From Nonomuraea sp. (lineage in GTDB: Bacteria; Actinomycetota; Actinomycetes; Streptosporangiales; Streptosporangiaceae), in NCBI GenBank assembly GCA_013362835.1, contig JABFVJ010000154.1, forward strand, positions 1 to 6,859: DNA of 6,859 nt. Reading direction: 5' to 3'. Positions 1 through 5,364 of this stretch are shown one piece after another. Position numbers and translations under genes: made by a program. A model generated the notes under the pieces. The model saw only the letters and a list, made by a program, of their open reading frames with translations. It searched no databases and had not been told where the DNA came from. The number at the start of each line of letters is the position of its first letter. Positions within the stretch are counted from its first letter, which is position 1.

Positions 1-100
1 CCTGTTCGACGAGGGCGACGAGAGCATCCCGCTGGAGCTGATCAGCTCCCAGACGTTCACGACGGGCGTGCTGTACCTGGTCTACCGCCCCGCCCGATGA
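1..100 (+). CDS. C-terminal fragment of an unidentified protein (5' end outside window)
   Basis: An open frame enters from the left edge (first full codon at base 2) and ends at a TGA at 98-100. It encodes about 32 residues, beginning LFDEGDESIPLEL and ending LYLVYRPAR. Codons in this frame are mostly G/C at the third position, as in the neighbouring real genes, so I take it as the tail of a genuine gene. The residues alternate acidic and hydrophobic stretches, which suggests a terminal beta-strand (GVLYLVYRP). No family can be recognised from so little sequence, and I assign no function. It converges on the minus-strand 88-residue gene, whose stop lies 12 bases away, and a GC-rich hairpin spans the gap. 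Confidence 0.6.
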   Translation, partial: LFDEGDESIPLELISSQTFTTGVLYLVYRPAR

Positions 101-112
101 ACCGTGGGCGGG
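89..112. terminator. GC-only hairpin between convergent genes, candidate bidirectional terminator
   Basis: CCCGCCC (89-95) and GGGCGGG (106-112) form a perfect 7-bp stem around a 10-base loop. The stem overlaps the stop of the left-edge gene and abuts the stop of the convergent 88-residue gene. Neither side has a U-tract. Such stems are often proposed as terminators in actinobacteria, but termination here is inferred from position only. Confidence 0.4.
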
Positions 113-379
113 CTACGCCGTCACCTGCGTGGCGCCCTGGCCGAAGGTGATCACGATGTACCGGCCGTTGGCGTAGCTGACCACCGGCCGGCCGAGCAGC
201 TCGCCCACCCGGCGGGCCACCCCCTGGAAGACCTCCACCAGCTCCGGCGTGTCGGCGCTCACCCGGAACCGCCCGTTCTCGGCGAGCTGCTGGGCGACCA
301 GGGGGACGAAGTTGGCCTCGGCCCTGATCCTCTCGTCCGCGTCGAGAGGCGTGCGCCGGGGGACGGGCGACTGGGACAT
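113..379 (-). CDS. Small hypothetical protein (88 aa), downstream of lcp
   Basis: An 88-residue protein that I do not recognise. It starts at ATG (377-379) and has one of the best ribosome binding sites in the window: AGGAGGAG read on the minus strand (plus 387-394), seven bases before the ATG. That makes a real, well-translated gene likely. It has no signal peptide, membrane segment or cysteine, so it is probably cytoplasmic. The N-terminal half is charged and helical (DADERIRAEANFVPLVAQQL). The middle (TPELVEVFQGVARRVGELLG) also looks helical, and the end resembles a beta-hairpin (PVVSYANGRYIVITFGQ), giving a compact alpha/beta fold. It lies 54 bases downstream of the LCP gene on the same strand, so the two could be co-transcribed, although a hairpin lies between them. 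A link to the cell wall rests on position alone. Confidence 0.75.
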   Translation of the reverse strand: MSQSPVPRRTPLDADERIRAEANFVPLVAQQLAENGRFRVSADTPELVEVFQGVARRVGELLGRPVVSYANGRYIVITFGQGATQVTA

Positions 380-386
380 GGGGGAT

Positions 387-394
387 CTCCTCCT
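387..394 (-). promoter_or_regulatory. Strong Shine-Dalgarno for the 88-aa gene
   Basis: Read on the minus strand, AGGAGGAG sits seven bases upstream of the ATG at 379. It is a near-complete match to the anti-Shine-Dalgarno sequence and fixes the start of the 88-residue protein. Most other genes in this window have weak or no such site. Confidence 0.7.
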
Positions 395-414
395 GGTTGC
401 CGGTCCTCCAGAAT

Positions 415-434
415 GCCACCCGGAGCCCGGTGGC
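415..434 (-). terminator. Hairpin between lcp and the 88-aa gene
   Basis: GCCACC (415-420) and GGTGGC (429-434) form a 6-bp stem at the lcp stop codon. After one mismatch the stem continues for two more G-C pairs around a tiny loop. No U-run follows on the minus strand. It could be a weak terminator or attenuator that lowers read-through from lcp into the 88-residue gene, or an RNA-stabilising stem. Function is inferred from position. Confidence 0.35.
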
Positions 435-1918
435 TAGGCCGTGCCGCACCCTTCGGTGAGGCCCTTCGTCGGCGGATCGGACGGCTTGGGGGTCTTCTTC
501 GGCGACTTGCCCGGCGACGCGCTCGGTGATCCGCTCGGTGACGGGGTGGCGGAGGCGGCGACGGCGGATCTGGCGGCGGTCGAGTCGCGGACGGCCTTGG
601 CGGTGAGGTCGCGGATCTTGTCCCAGTCGGGGTAGCCGGTGCTGATCAGCGGCGGCACGAACTGCAGGCTCGACACCTTCGCGTTCTTGACCTTGAGCGC
701 CAGCGGCACCAGGTTCTTCAGCATCGAACGCGGGATGTCCGTCCTGATCAGCTCCTTGGTCGCCAGCGCGATGCGGTTGAAGCGGGAGAGGACCGTCGCC
801 GGGTCGGCCTGGTCGAGCAGCGCGCCGAGCACGCAGCGCTGCCGCCGCATCCGGGTGTAGTCGTCGCTGTAGGTGCGCGAGCGGGCGTACCACATGGCGT
901 CGGCGCCCTTGAGCTTCCTGGTGCCGGCCTTGACCAGGCCCTCGTTGTACTTGCCGAACACGACGTCCTGCTCGACGGTGAGCGTGACGCCGCCGATGGC
1001 GTCGATCAGGCGGGCGAAGCCCCACATGTTGACCAGGGCGTACCAGTCGAGCTTCAGGCCGAGGGTGTAGCCGATGGTGTCCATGAGCACCTTCGGGCCC
1101 TGGTGGCGGCTGCCGCCGAAGAGCTCCGGGTGGGCGTCTGCGTACTCCCAGACGCTGTTGAGCAGGTCGCTGCGGCCGCCGCCGGGGTCGGCCGGCAGGC
1201 GGAAGCCGCCGGGGAAGCGCTGGGCCATCGGCGTGCCGGGGCGGAAGCGCACGTTCTCCAGGTTGCGCGGCAGGCTGAGCAGCACGGTGTTGCCGCTCTT
1301 CACGTCGATGCTGGCCACGTTCATGCTGTCGGTACGCACGCCCGTGCGGTTGTCGTCGGCGTCGCCGCCGAGCAGCAGGATGTTGACCCGCTCGCGCCCG
1401 GCCCACGGGTCTTCAGGCGGCCCCTGGCCGGGCTGGGCGGGGGCGTCCGCCGTGTCGGGCGCGGTGAAGATCTCGCCGATGACCCGCTCCGAGGTCCACA
1501 CGTAGTTCGCGAGCACCCCGAACGGCACCACGACCACGACGGCGAGCAGCCCCGCGAGCGTGCCGGCGAGGATCTGCCCCTGCTGCGGCAGCCGCCCGGG
1601 TCGCAGCACCACGAAGGCGTGCACGATCATCGCGAACCAGGCGATCCCGAGCACGATCGCGCCGACGATGATGGGGACCAGCCACGATCCCTGGGTCAGC
1701 GAGCCCAGCAGATTGTCGGTCGTGAGCACCACGGCCAGCAGCGCCAGCAGCAGGATCGCGTAGCACGACAGCAGCGCGAGACCCGTCCTGCGCCATCCGG
1801 CGCGCAGGTGGGCCGCCCCGGGGGCGAGCGCCGAGAGCGCCAGCCAGCCGAGGACCGCTCCCACGCCGACCTGTTCCTTACCCTGCCGCACGCCATCCCC
1901 GTTTCCCCGGAACTCCAC
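434..1918 (-). CDS. LCP family (LytR-CpsA-Psr) cell-wall glycopolymer transferase, polytopic membrane form
   Basis: LCP proteins move a lipid-linked glycopolymer (teichoic acid or arabinogalactan type) onto peptidoglycan outside the membrane. The ORF encodes 494 residues from GTG at 1918. GTGs at 1891 and 1864 are also possible starts, the last preceded by AAGGA, and the N-terminus is uncertain. A motif APGAAHLRAGWRR (residues 32-44) precedes three clear membrane spans (about 46-66, 79-105, 117-139). A Pro-rich linker and the LCP domain (about 178-370) follow. Family motifs are visible: RTDSM (195-199), SLPRN (215-219), the segment around 292-311 ending in DAIGGV, WYARSR (343-348) and DDYTRMRRQR (352-361). 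The basic 40-44 stretch on the cytoplasmic side and three spans place the catalytic domain outside. The tail (455-485) is Ser/Pro/Lys-rich and disordered, with a cysteine at 491. The native polymer cannot be told from sequence. Classical one-span LCPs are shorter at the N-terminus. Confidence 0.93.
   Translation of the reverse strand: MEFRGNGDGVRQGKEQVGVGAVLGWLALSALAPGAAHLRAGWRRTGLALLSCYAILLLALLAVVLTTDNLLGSLTQGSWLVPIIVGAIVLGIAWFAMIVHAFVVLRPGRLPQQGQILAGTLAGLLAVVVVVPFGVLANYVWTSERVIGEIFTAPDTADAPAQPGQGPPEDPWAGRERVNILLLGGDADDNRTGVRTDSMNVASIDVKSGNTVLLSLPRNLENVRFRPGTPMAQRFPGGFRLPADPGGGRSDLLNSVWEYADAHPELFGGSRHQGPKVLMDTIGYTLGLKLDWYALVNMWGFARLIDAIGGVTLTVEQDVVFGKYNEGLVKAGTRKLKGADAMWYARSRTYSDDYTRMRRQRCVLGALLDQADPATVLSRFNRIALATKELIRTDIPRSMLKNLVPLALKVKNAKVSSLQFVPPLISTGYPDWDKIRDLTAKAVRDSTAARSAVAASATPSPSGSPSASPGKSPKKTPKPSDPPTKGLTEGCGTA
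520..543 (-). repeat. Two 12-bp tandem units in the lcp 3' end
   Basis: CGCTCGGTGA occurs at 520-529 and again at 532-541, a 12-base period. It encodes the repeated Ser-Pro/Gly/Ala pattern of the disordered LCP tail. Such short in-frame repeats can expand or contract by slippage without breaking the frame. Confidence 0.55.
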
Positions 1919-1948
1919 CGTAGACCCGCAGGCCCGAATAGAGCGGGC

Positions 1949-1978
1949 AGCCTACGCATCGGATGCGAAATATGTCTT
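1949..1978 (-). promoter_or_regulatory. Candidate lcp promoter
   Basis: On the minus strand AAGACA (plus 1973-1978) and TAGGCT (plus 1949-1954) are separated by 18 bases. They match the sigma-70-type -35 and -10 patterns at 4 of 6 positions (GACA) and at the TANNNT positions. Transcription would begin near 1942, about 24 bases before the GTG at 1918. This is inference from pattern only; high-GC promoters are weakly conserved. Confidence 0.35.
1955..1967. promoter_or_regulatory. Palindrome CGCATC-G-GATGCG, candidate operator
   Basis: A perfect 6+1+6 inverted repeat lies in the divergent lcp/crotonase region. It falls between the -35 and -10 candidates of lcp, a usual place for a repressor site. 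No regulator gene is present in the window to pair it with. Confidence 0.4.
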
Positions 1979-2001
1979 TATCGGAGGGTGAACATCAGCG
2001 A

Positions 2002-2016
2002 CCGAATAAGATTCGG
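2002..2016. promoter_or_regulatory. Inverted repeat CCGAAT-AAG-ATTCGG over the crotonase -10, candidate operator
   Basis: A perfect 6+3+6 inverted repeat ends three bases before the preferred crotonase start codon and contains the candidate -10 box TAAGAT. A protein bound here would block that promoter directly. CCGAATA also occurs at 1934-1940 in the same intergenic region. The binding factor is unknown. Confidence 0.4.
2007..2012 (+). promoter_or_regulatory. Candidate -10 box TAAGAT for a leaderless crotonase transcript
   Basis: TAAGAT fits TANNNT and ends seven bases before the A of ATG 2020, the spacing expected when transcription starts on the start codon itself. There is no Shine-Dalgarno before that ATG, which agrees with a leaderless mRNA, common in actinobacteria. 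No clear -35 is seen. Confidence 0.4.
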
Positions 2017-2019
2017 CCC

Positions 2020-2880
2020 ATGGGCTTCTCCGAGATCCAGTACGACGTCTCCGACCGTGTCGCCACTGTCACATTGTTCCGCCCCGAGCGGCTCAACGCG
2101 TTCACGCTGACGATGCGCAGCGAGTTGATCAGCGCGTTCGACCTGGCCGACGCCGACGACGACGTACGCGCGGTGGTCGTCACGGGCGCCGGGCGGGCCT
2201 TCTGCGCGGGGGCCGACCTGGGCGGCGGCGGTGGCACGTTCGGGCACCGCGAGGCGGCCGAGCTCGTCGACGGCGCGCCGCGCGACGGCGGCGGCACGGT
2301 CGCCCTCAGGATCGCGCGGTCGCTCAAGCCCGTCATCGCCGCGATCAACGGCCCCGCGGTCGGCGTCGGCGTCACGATGACGCTGCCCATGGACGTCAGG
2401 CTCGCCGCGGAGAGCGCGAAGTTCGGGTTCGTCTTCGCCCGGCGCGGCATCGTCACCGAGGCCGCCTCCAGCTGGTTCCTGCCCAGGATCGTCGGCATCT
2501 CGCAGGCCATGGAGTGGGCCGCGACCGGCCGCGTCTTCCCCGCCGCCGAGGCGCTGGCGGGCCGGCTGGTGTCGCGGGTGCTGCCGGACGAGGAGCTGCT
2601 GCCCGCCGCGTACGCGCTGGCCCGGGAGATCGCCGACAACACCTCGGCCGTCTCCGTGGCGGCCGTCCGGCGGCTCATGTGGTCGGGCCTGTCGGCCTCC
2701 TCGCCCTGGGAGGCGCACGCGGCCGACTCCAGGCTCATGGCCGAGCTCGGCGGCGCGCCCGACACGGTCGAGGGCGTGACCGCGTTCCTGGAGAAGCGGC
2801 GGGCCGACTTCCCGATGAAGGTGAGCGAGGACCTGCCGCCGGGTGTCCCGTCCTGGCCCGACAGTCCCTATGGTGTCTGA
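2020..2880 (+). CDS. Crotonase-fold (enoyl-CoA hydratase/isomerase family) protein, probably isomerase-type
   Basis: A 286-residue crotonase-superfamily protein, the usual length. These enzymes bind an acyl-CoA and stabilise an enolate in an oxyanion hole. The CoA/oxyanion segments are visible: FCAGADL (61-67) and INGPAVGVGVTM (109-120). The two glutamates of classical enoyl-CoA hydratase are missing: the GGGCE position reads GVGVT (115-119) and the QPE position reads FVF (137-139). Instead GIVTEAASSW (143-152) places Glu147 where delta3,delta2-enoyl-CoA isomerases carry their acid, so an isomerase-like reaction is more likely than hydration; the substrate is unknown. I chose ATG 2020 because a -10 box precedes it by leaderless spacing and MGFSEIQYDV begins the family's first strand. 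The upstream ATG 1963 would add 19 unrelated residues containing a rare TTA codon. It overlaps the next gene and is probably co-expressed with it. Confidence 0.9.
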   Translation: MGFSEIQYDVSDRVATVTLFRPERLNAFTLTMRSELISAFDLADADDDVRAVVVTGAGRAFCAGADLGGGGGTFGHREAAELVDGAPRDGGGTVALRIARSLKPVIAAINGPAVGVGVTMTLPMDVRLAAESAKFGFVFARRGIVTEAASSWFLPRIVGISQAMEWAATGRVFPAAEALAGRLVSRVLPDEELLPAAYALAREIADNTSAVSVAAVRRLMWSGLSASSPWEAHAADSRLMAELGGAPDTVEGVTAFLEKRRADFPMKVSEDLPPGVPSWPDSPYGV

Positions 2881-3799
2881 CATGTACGACGTAACCGTTC
2901 TGCCCATGCCGCCCGATTTCGAGGGCGAAGTCGTCGCGACCCTGCTCTCCAGGAAGACCGGCTCGCGCAGAGCGGTGCTCTACGTCCACGGCTTCACCGA
3001 CTACTTCTTCCAGGACCACCTGGCCGAGCACTACATCCAGCGCGGCATCGACTTCTACGCCCTCGACCTGCGCAAATACGGCCGCTCGCTGCTCCCGCAC
3101 CAGACCAGGGGCCTGATCAGGAGCATCACCGACTACTTCCCCGAGATCGACGAGGCCGTCCGCCTCATCAGGCGCGACCACGACGAGCTGACCGTCAACG
3201 CCCACTCCACGGGCGGCCTCATCGCCGCGCTCTGGGCCGACCGCGTCCGCGGCCGGGGCCTGGTGCAGGGCCTCGTGCTCAACAGCCCGTTCCTCGACCT
3301 CAACGTGCCCGCCCCGCTCCGCCTGGCCGCCGACCTGCTCAGGACCCCGCTCTCCTACGTCCGCCGCCCGCTGCCGCTCGGCGTCAGCACCGCGTACGGC
3401 CAGAGCCTGCACCGCACCGAGCAGGGGGAGTGGGACTACGACCTGGAGCTCAAGCCGCTGATGGGGTTCTCGGTGCACGCGATGTGGCTGGCCGCCATCC
3501 GCCGCGCCCAGCGGCGGCTGCACCGCGGGCTGTCGGTCGACGTCCCGGTCCTCGTCCTCGCCTCCGCCACCGGCCTGCGGGTACGCGACTTCGTCCCCGA
3601 GGCGCGCTCGGCCGACGTCGTGCTCGACCCCGAGCACATCGCCCGCTGGTCCACCTCCATCGGCCCCCACGTGACGTGCGTGCGCATCGCCGACGGCGTG
3701 CACGACCTGGTGCTGTCGGCCGAGCCCGTGCGCAAGCAGGTCTTCGCCGAGCTCGACCGCTGGATGAACGCCTACCAGGGGAACGAGAACAGGCCGTAG
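2870..3799 (+). CDS. Alpha/beta hydrolase (lysophospholipase / serine aminopeptidase-like)
   Basis: A 309-residue cytoplasmic serine hydrolase with no signal peptide or membrane span; the ester, thioester or amide it cleaves cannot be told. From ATG 2870, YVHGF (38-42) gives the oxyanion strand-loop, NAHSTGG (110-116) is the nucleophile elbow with Ser113, ADVVLD (248-253) probably carries the acid (Asp249) and GVHDL (276-280) the histidine (His278). The elbow reads A-H-S-T-G rather than the usual G-x-S-x-G. The cap region around 145-225 is rich in Leu and Arg, suiting a lipid-like substrate. ATG 2870 overlaps the crotonase stop by 11 bases. A second ATG at 2882, one base after that stop, is an equally good start and loses only four residues. 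Neither has a Shine-Dalgarno, so coupled translation is likely. Its last 28 bases overlap the convergent hydrolase gene. Confidence 0.88.
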   Translation: MVSDMYDVTVLPMPPDFEGEVVATLLSRKTGSRRAVLYVHGFTDYFFQDHLAEHYIQRGIDFYALDLRKYGRSLLPHQTRGLIRSITDYFPEIDEAVRLIRRDHDELTVNAHSTGGLIAALWADRVRGRGLVQGLVLNSPFLDLNVPAPLRLAADLLRTPLSYVRRPLPLGVSTAYGQSLHRTEQGEWDYDLELKPLMGFSVHAMWLAAIRRAQRRLHRGLSVDVPVLVLASATGLRVRDFVPEARSADVVLDPEHIARWSTSIGPHVTCVRIADGVHDLVLSAEPVRKQVFAELDRWMNAYQGNENRP

Positions 3800-5265
3800 T
3801 AGGCCGCCGCCACCAGGAGCAGCCCGGTGCCGCCGAGCACGCCGCCGATCGCCACGTACTGCCACCGCGTCGGCCGCATCCCCTCGCGCAGCGCCGACAC
3901 GTACGCGGCCACCGCCGTGACCTCCTGGATCAGCATGAGCACGGCCAGCGCGCGCACCACGAGCCAGCCCGCCAGCACGGCGGGCCAGGCGCCGGCCTGG
4001 TTCACCGAGAACAGCACCAGCAGCATGATGAACGCCATGACCGAGGCCAGCAGGCCGAGGCCCGCCCACGCCATCCTGCGCAGCCTGCGCCTGATCGGCG
4101 GCCACAGCCTGGCGTTGGTCTCGACGGGGGGAGGGCTGTGGCCGCGCAGGCGTACGACCATGGCCGCGACCGGGCCCGCCACGTAGCCGACGGCGGCCAG
4201 GCAGATGGTCAGGCCGAGCATCGTGCCGCCGGCGTACCAGGGGGCGGCCGGCACGTCGCTGGCCTCGAACCGCTGCACCGGCGTGCTGCCCGCCAGGTGC
4301 AGCGACGGCCTGGCCGTGCCCGGCAGGCCGGTGATCCAGTTGGTCAGGGTCTCCAGGTAACCCTTCGTGAACTCGCCGCCGTTGACCCGCATCGCATGGT
4401 CGCCCTTGTCCATGAAGCGGATCGTGTACCGGTCGTTGCCCGCCTCGGTGAGCGCCGTCACCAGCGCCTTGGTGGACTCCACGAACGGGATCGAGGGGTC
4501 GGTCGTGCCGTAGAACGCGAGGACCGGCTGCTTGACCTGGCGTAACGCGGGCATCGCGTCGTAACGCAGGAACGTGAAGCCGACGCCGCCCATCGCCCTG
4601 GTCAGCAGGTCGCGGGCGCCGATGGGGGCACGCAGCCTGAGCAGCTGCTCGTTCAGCGCCCAGGCGACCTGGCGCAGCGGCGAGACGTTCGGCGAGGACA
4701 CCAGCACCGCGAAGCCCACCGCCGGGCTCTTGGCCGCCGCGATCGGCACCACCCAGCCGCCCTCGCTGACGCCCCACAGCCCGACGCGCGAGGGGTCCAC
4801 CTCCGCGCGCTGACGCAGGTACTCCACCATGCGCAGGGCGTCGTCGGCGAGCAGGCCGAAGTCGCGCTCGCGGAAGTCGTAGCCGACCGTGCGCTTGTCG
4901 AACGCGATCGTCGCCACGCCCGCCTTGGCCAGGAACTCCGCCTGCGGCGTGAACTCCGTCCGCGAGCCGTTGCCCGACCCCGACACGAACACCATCGCGG
5001 GATGCGGCCCGGGGGTGAGGGGCAGGCGTAAGGTGCCCTCCAGCCGCTGCCCCTCGGCCGGCACGGAGATCTCCTCCCGCCGTACGGGGGCGACCGCCGC
5101 CACGGGGCGCAGCTCGTCCGCCGGCTGCGCGGGGATCGACCTGAACGCGGGATCCACCTTCAACGGCGGCGGGTCGAACGCGGGCGGCAGCGCGTACCCG
5201 ACCGACGCGAGAGCCACCAGCACCAGGCCGGCGGCGACGCTCAAGGTGCCACGGCCAGTGCGCAT
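3772..5265 (-). CDS. Extracytoplasmic alpha/beta hydrolase with C-terminal four-span membrane domain
   Basis: A 497-residue membrane serine hydrolase. Domains in order from ATG 5265: a signal peptide or anchor (MRTGRG then hydrophobic 7-25), a Pro-rich linker, the hydrolase domain (about 60-315), and four hydrophobic spans (about 345-372, 398-421, 426-455, 468-492). Catalytic residues are visible: FVSGSGNGS (93-101) for the oxyanion, GVSEGG (165-170) with Ser167, GTTD (253-256) with Asp256, and GDHAM (288-292) with His290. Basic loops (RLRG and RLWPPIRRRLRR; LREGMRPTR) fit positive-inside topology and put the hydrolase outside. Substrate is unknown; the fold resembles acyl-hydrolases and peptidases of the S9/S33 type. 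ATG 5265 has GGGGAGG just upstream (spacing short); ATG 5277, four codons earlier, has none. Two TTA codons (4543-4545 and 5029-5031) are unusual here. A candidate promoter and inverted repeat lie upstream. Confidence 0.88.
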   Translation of the reverse strand: MRTGRGTLSVAAGLVLVALASVGYALPPAFDPPPLKVDPAFRSIPAQPADELRPVAAVAPVRREEISVPAEGQRLEGTLRLPLTPGPHPAMVFVSGSGNGSRTEFTPQAEFLAKAGVATIAFDKRTVGYDFRERDFGLLADDALRMVEYLRQRAEVDPSRVGLWGVSEGGWVVPIAAAKSPAVGFAVLVSSPNVSPLRQVAWALNEQLLRLRAPIGARDLLTRAMGGVGFTFLRYDAMPALRQVKQPVLAFYGTTDPSIPFVESTKALVTALTEAGNDRYTIRFMDKGDHAMRVNGGEFTKGYLETLTNWITGLPGTARPSLHLAGSTPVQRFEASDVPAAPWYAGGTMLGLTICLAAVGYVAGPVAAMVVRLRGHSPPPVETNARLWPPIRRRLRRMAWAGLGLLASVMAFIMLLVLFSVNQAGAWPAVLAGWLVVRALAVLMLIQEVTAVAAYVSALREGMRPTRWQYVAIGGVLGGTGLLLVAAAYYGLFSFPW

Positions 5266-5304
5266 CGGCCTCCCCATGTGCGTTGGTTTGCCCGCTGATC
5301 TTCC

Positions 5305-5310
5305 AGACTA
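5305..5310 (-). promoter_or_regulatory. Candidate -10 box (TAGTCT) for the membrane hydrolase gene
   Basis: On the minus strand TAGTCT fits TANNNT and lies 39 bases upstream of ATG 5265, leaving a leader of about 33 bases. No good -35 sequence is seen at 17-18 bases. The imperfect inverted repeat at 5315-5338 occupies the -35 region. Confidence 0.3.
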
Positions 5311-5314
5311 CTCC

Positions 5315-5338
5315 CGGCTTCTGTGACAGCAGAGGCCG
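5315..5338. promoter_or_regulatory. Imperfect 9+6+9 inverted repeat, candidate operator
   Basis: CGGCTTCTG (5315-5323) and CAGAGGCCG (5330-5338) are inverted repeats with one mismatch, around TGACAG. The short palindrome CTGT-G-ACAG (5321-5329) is nested in the centre. It lies between the divergent membrane hydrolase and sbcD starts. It is not a match to the actinobacterial LexA box (GAAC-N4-GTTC). Confidence 0.35.
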
Positions 5339-5358
5339 CATTTGTCGGTGGGAGATGT

Positions 5359-5364
5359 TAGCTT
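5359..5364 (+). promoter_or_regulatory. Candidate -10 box (TAGCTT) for leaderless sbcD
   Basis: TAGCTT fits TANNNT and ends eight bases before ATG 5373, consistent with transcription starting at or next to the start codon. No Shine-Dalgarno precedes that ATG. No clear -35 is visible. Confidence 0.3.

Noticed and set aside
57..1406. Minus-strand 449-codon open frame
   Set aside because: Alternate frame of the LCP and 88-residue genes; Arg/Pro/His-rich with no motif, while the LCP frame carries all family motifs.
1932..1948. GCCCG/CGGGC inverted repeat in the lcp leader
   Set aside because: Only 5-bp GC arms with a 7-base loop; expected by chance in DNA this GC-rich, so not listed as a feature.
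1963..2019. N-terminal extension of the crotonase to ATG 1963
   Set aside because: The extra 19 residues are not family-like, contain a TTA codon, cover both palindromes and would place the start upstream of the candidate -10 box.
1103..2110. Plus-strand 335-codon open frame opposite lcp
   Set aside because: Antisense to the conserved LCP domain; composition is His/Arg/Gly-rich and shadow-like.
2843..2869. N-terminal extension of the coupled hydrolase to 2843
   Set aside because: It would overlap the crotonase by a further 27 bases with no ribosome binding site and a Pro-rich non-conserved stretch.
3430..4545. Plus-strand 371-codon open frame across the two hydrolases
   Set aside because: Out of frame with one hydrolase and antisense to the other, whose catalytic motifs are intact; low-complexity product.
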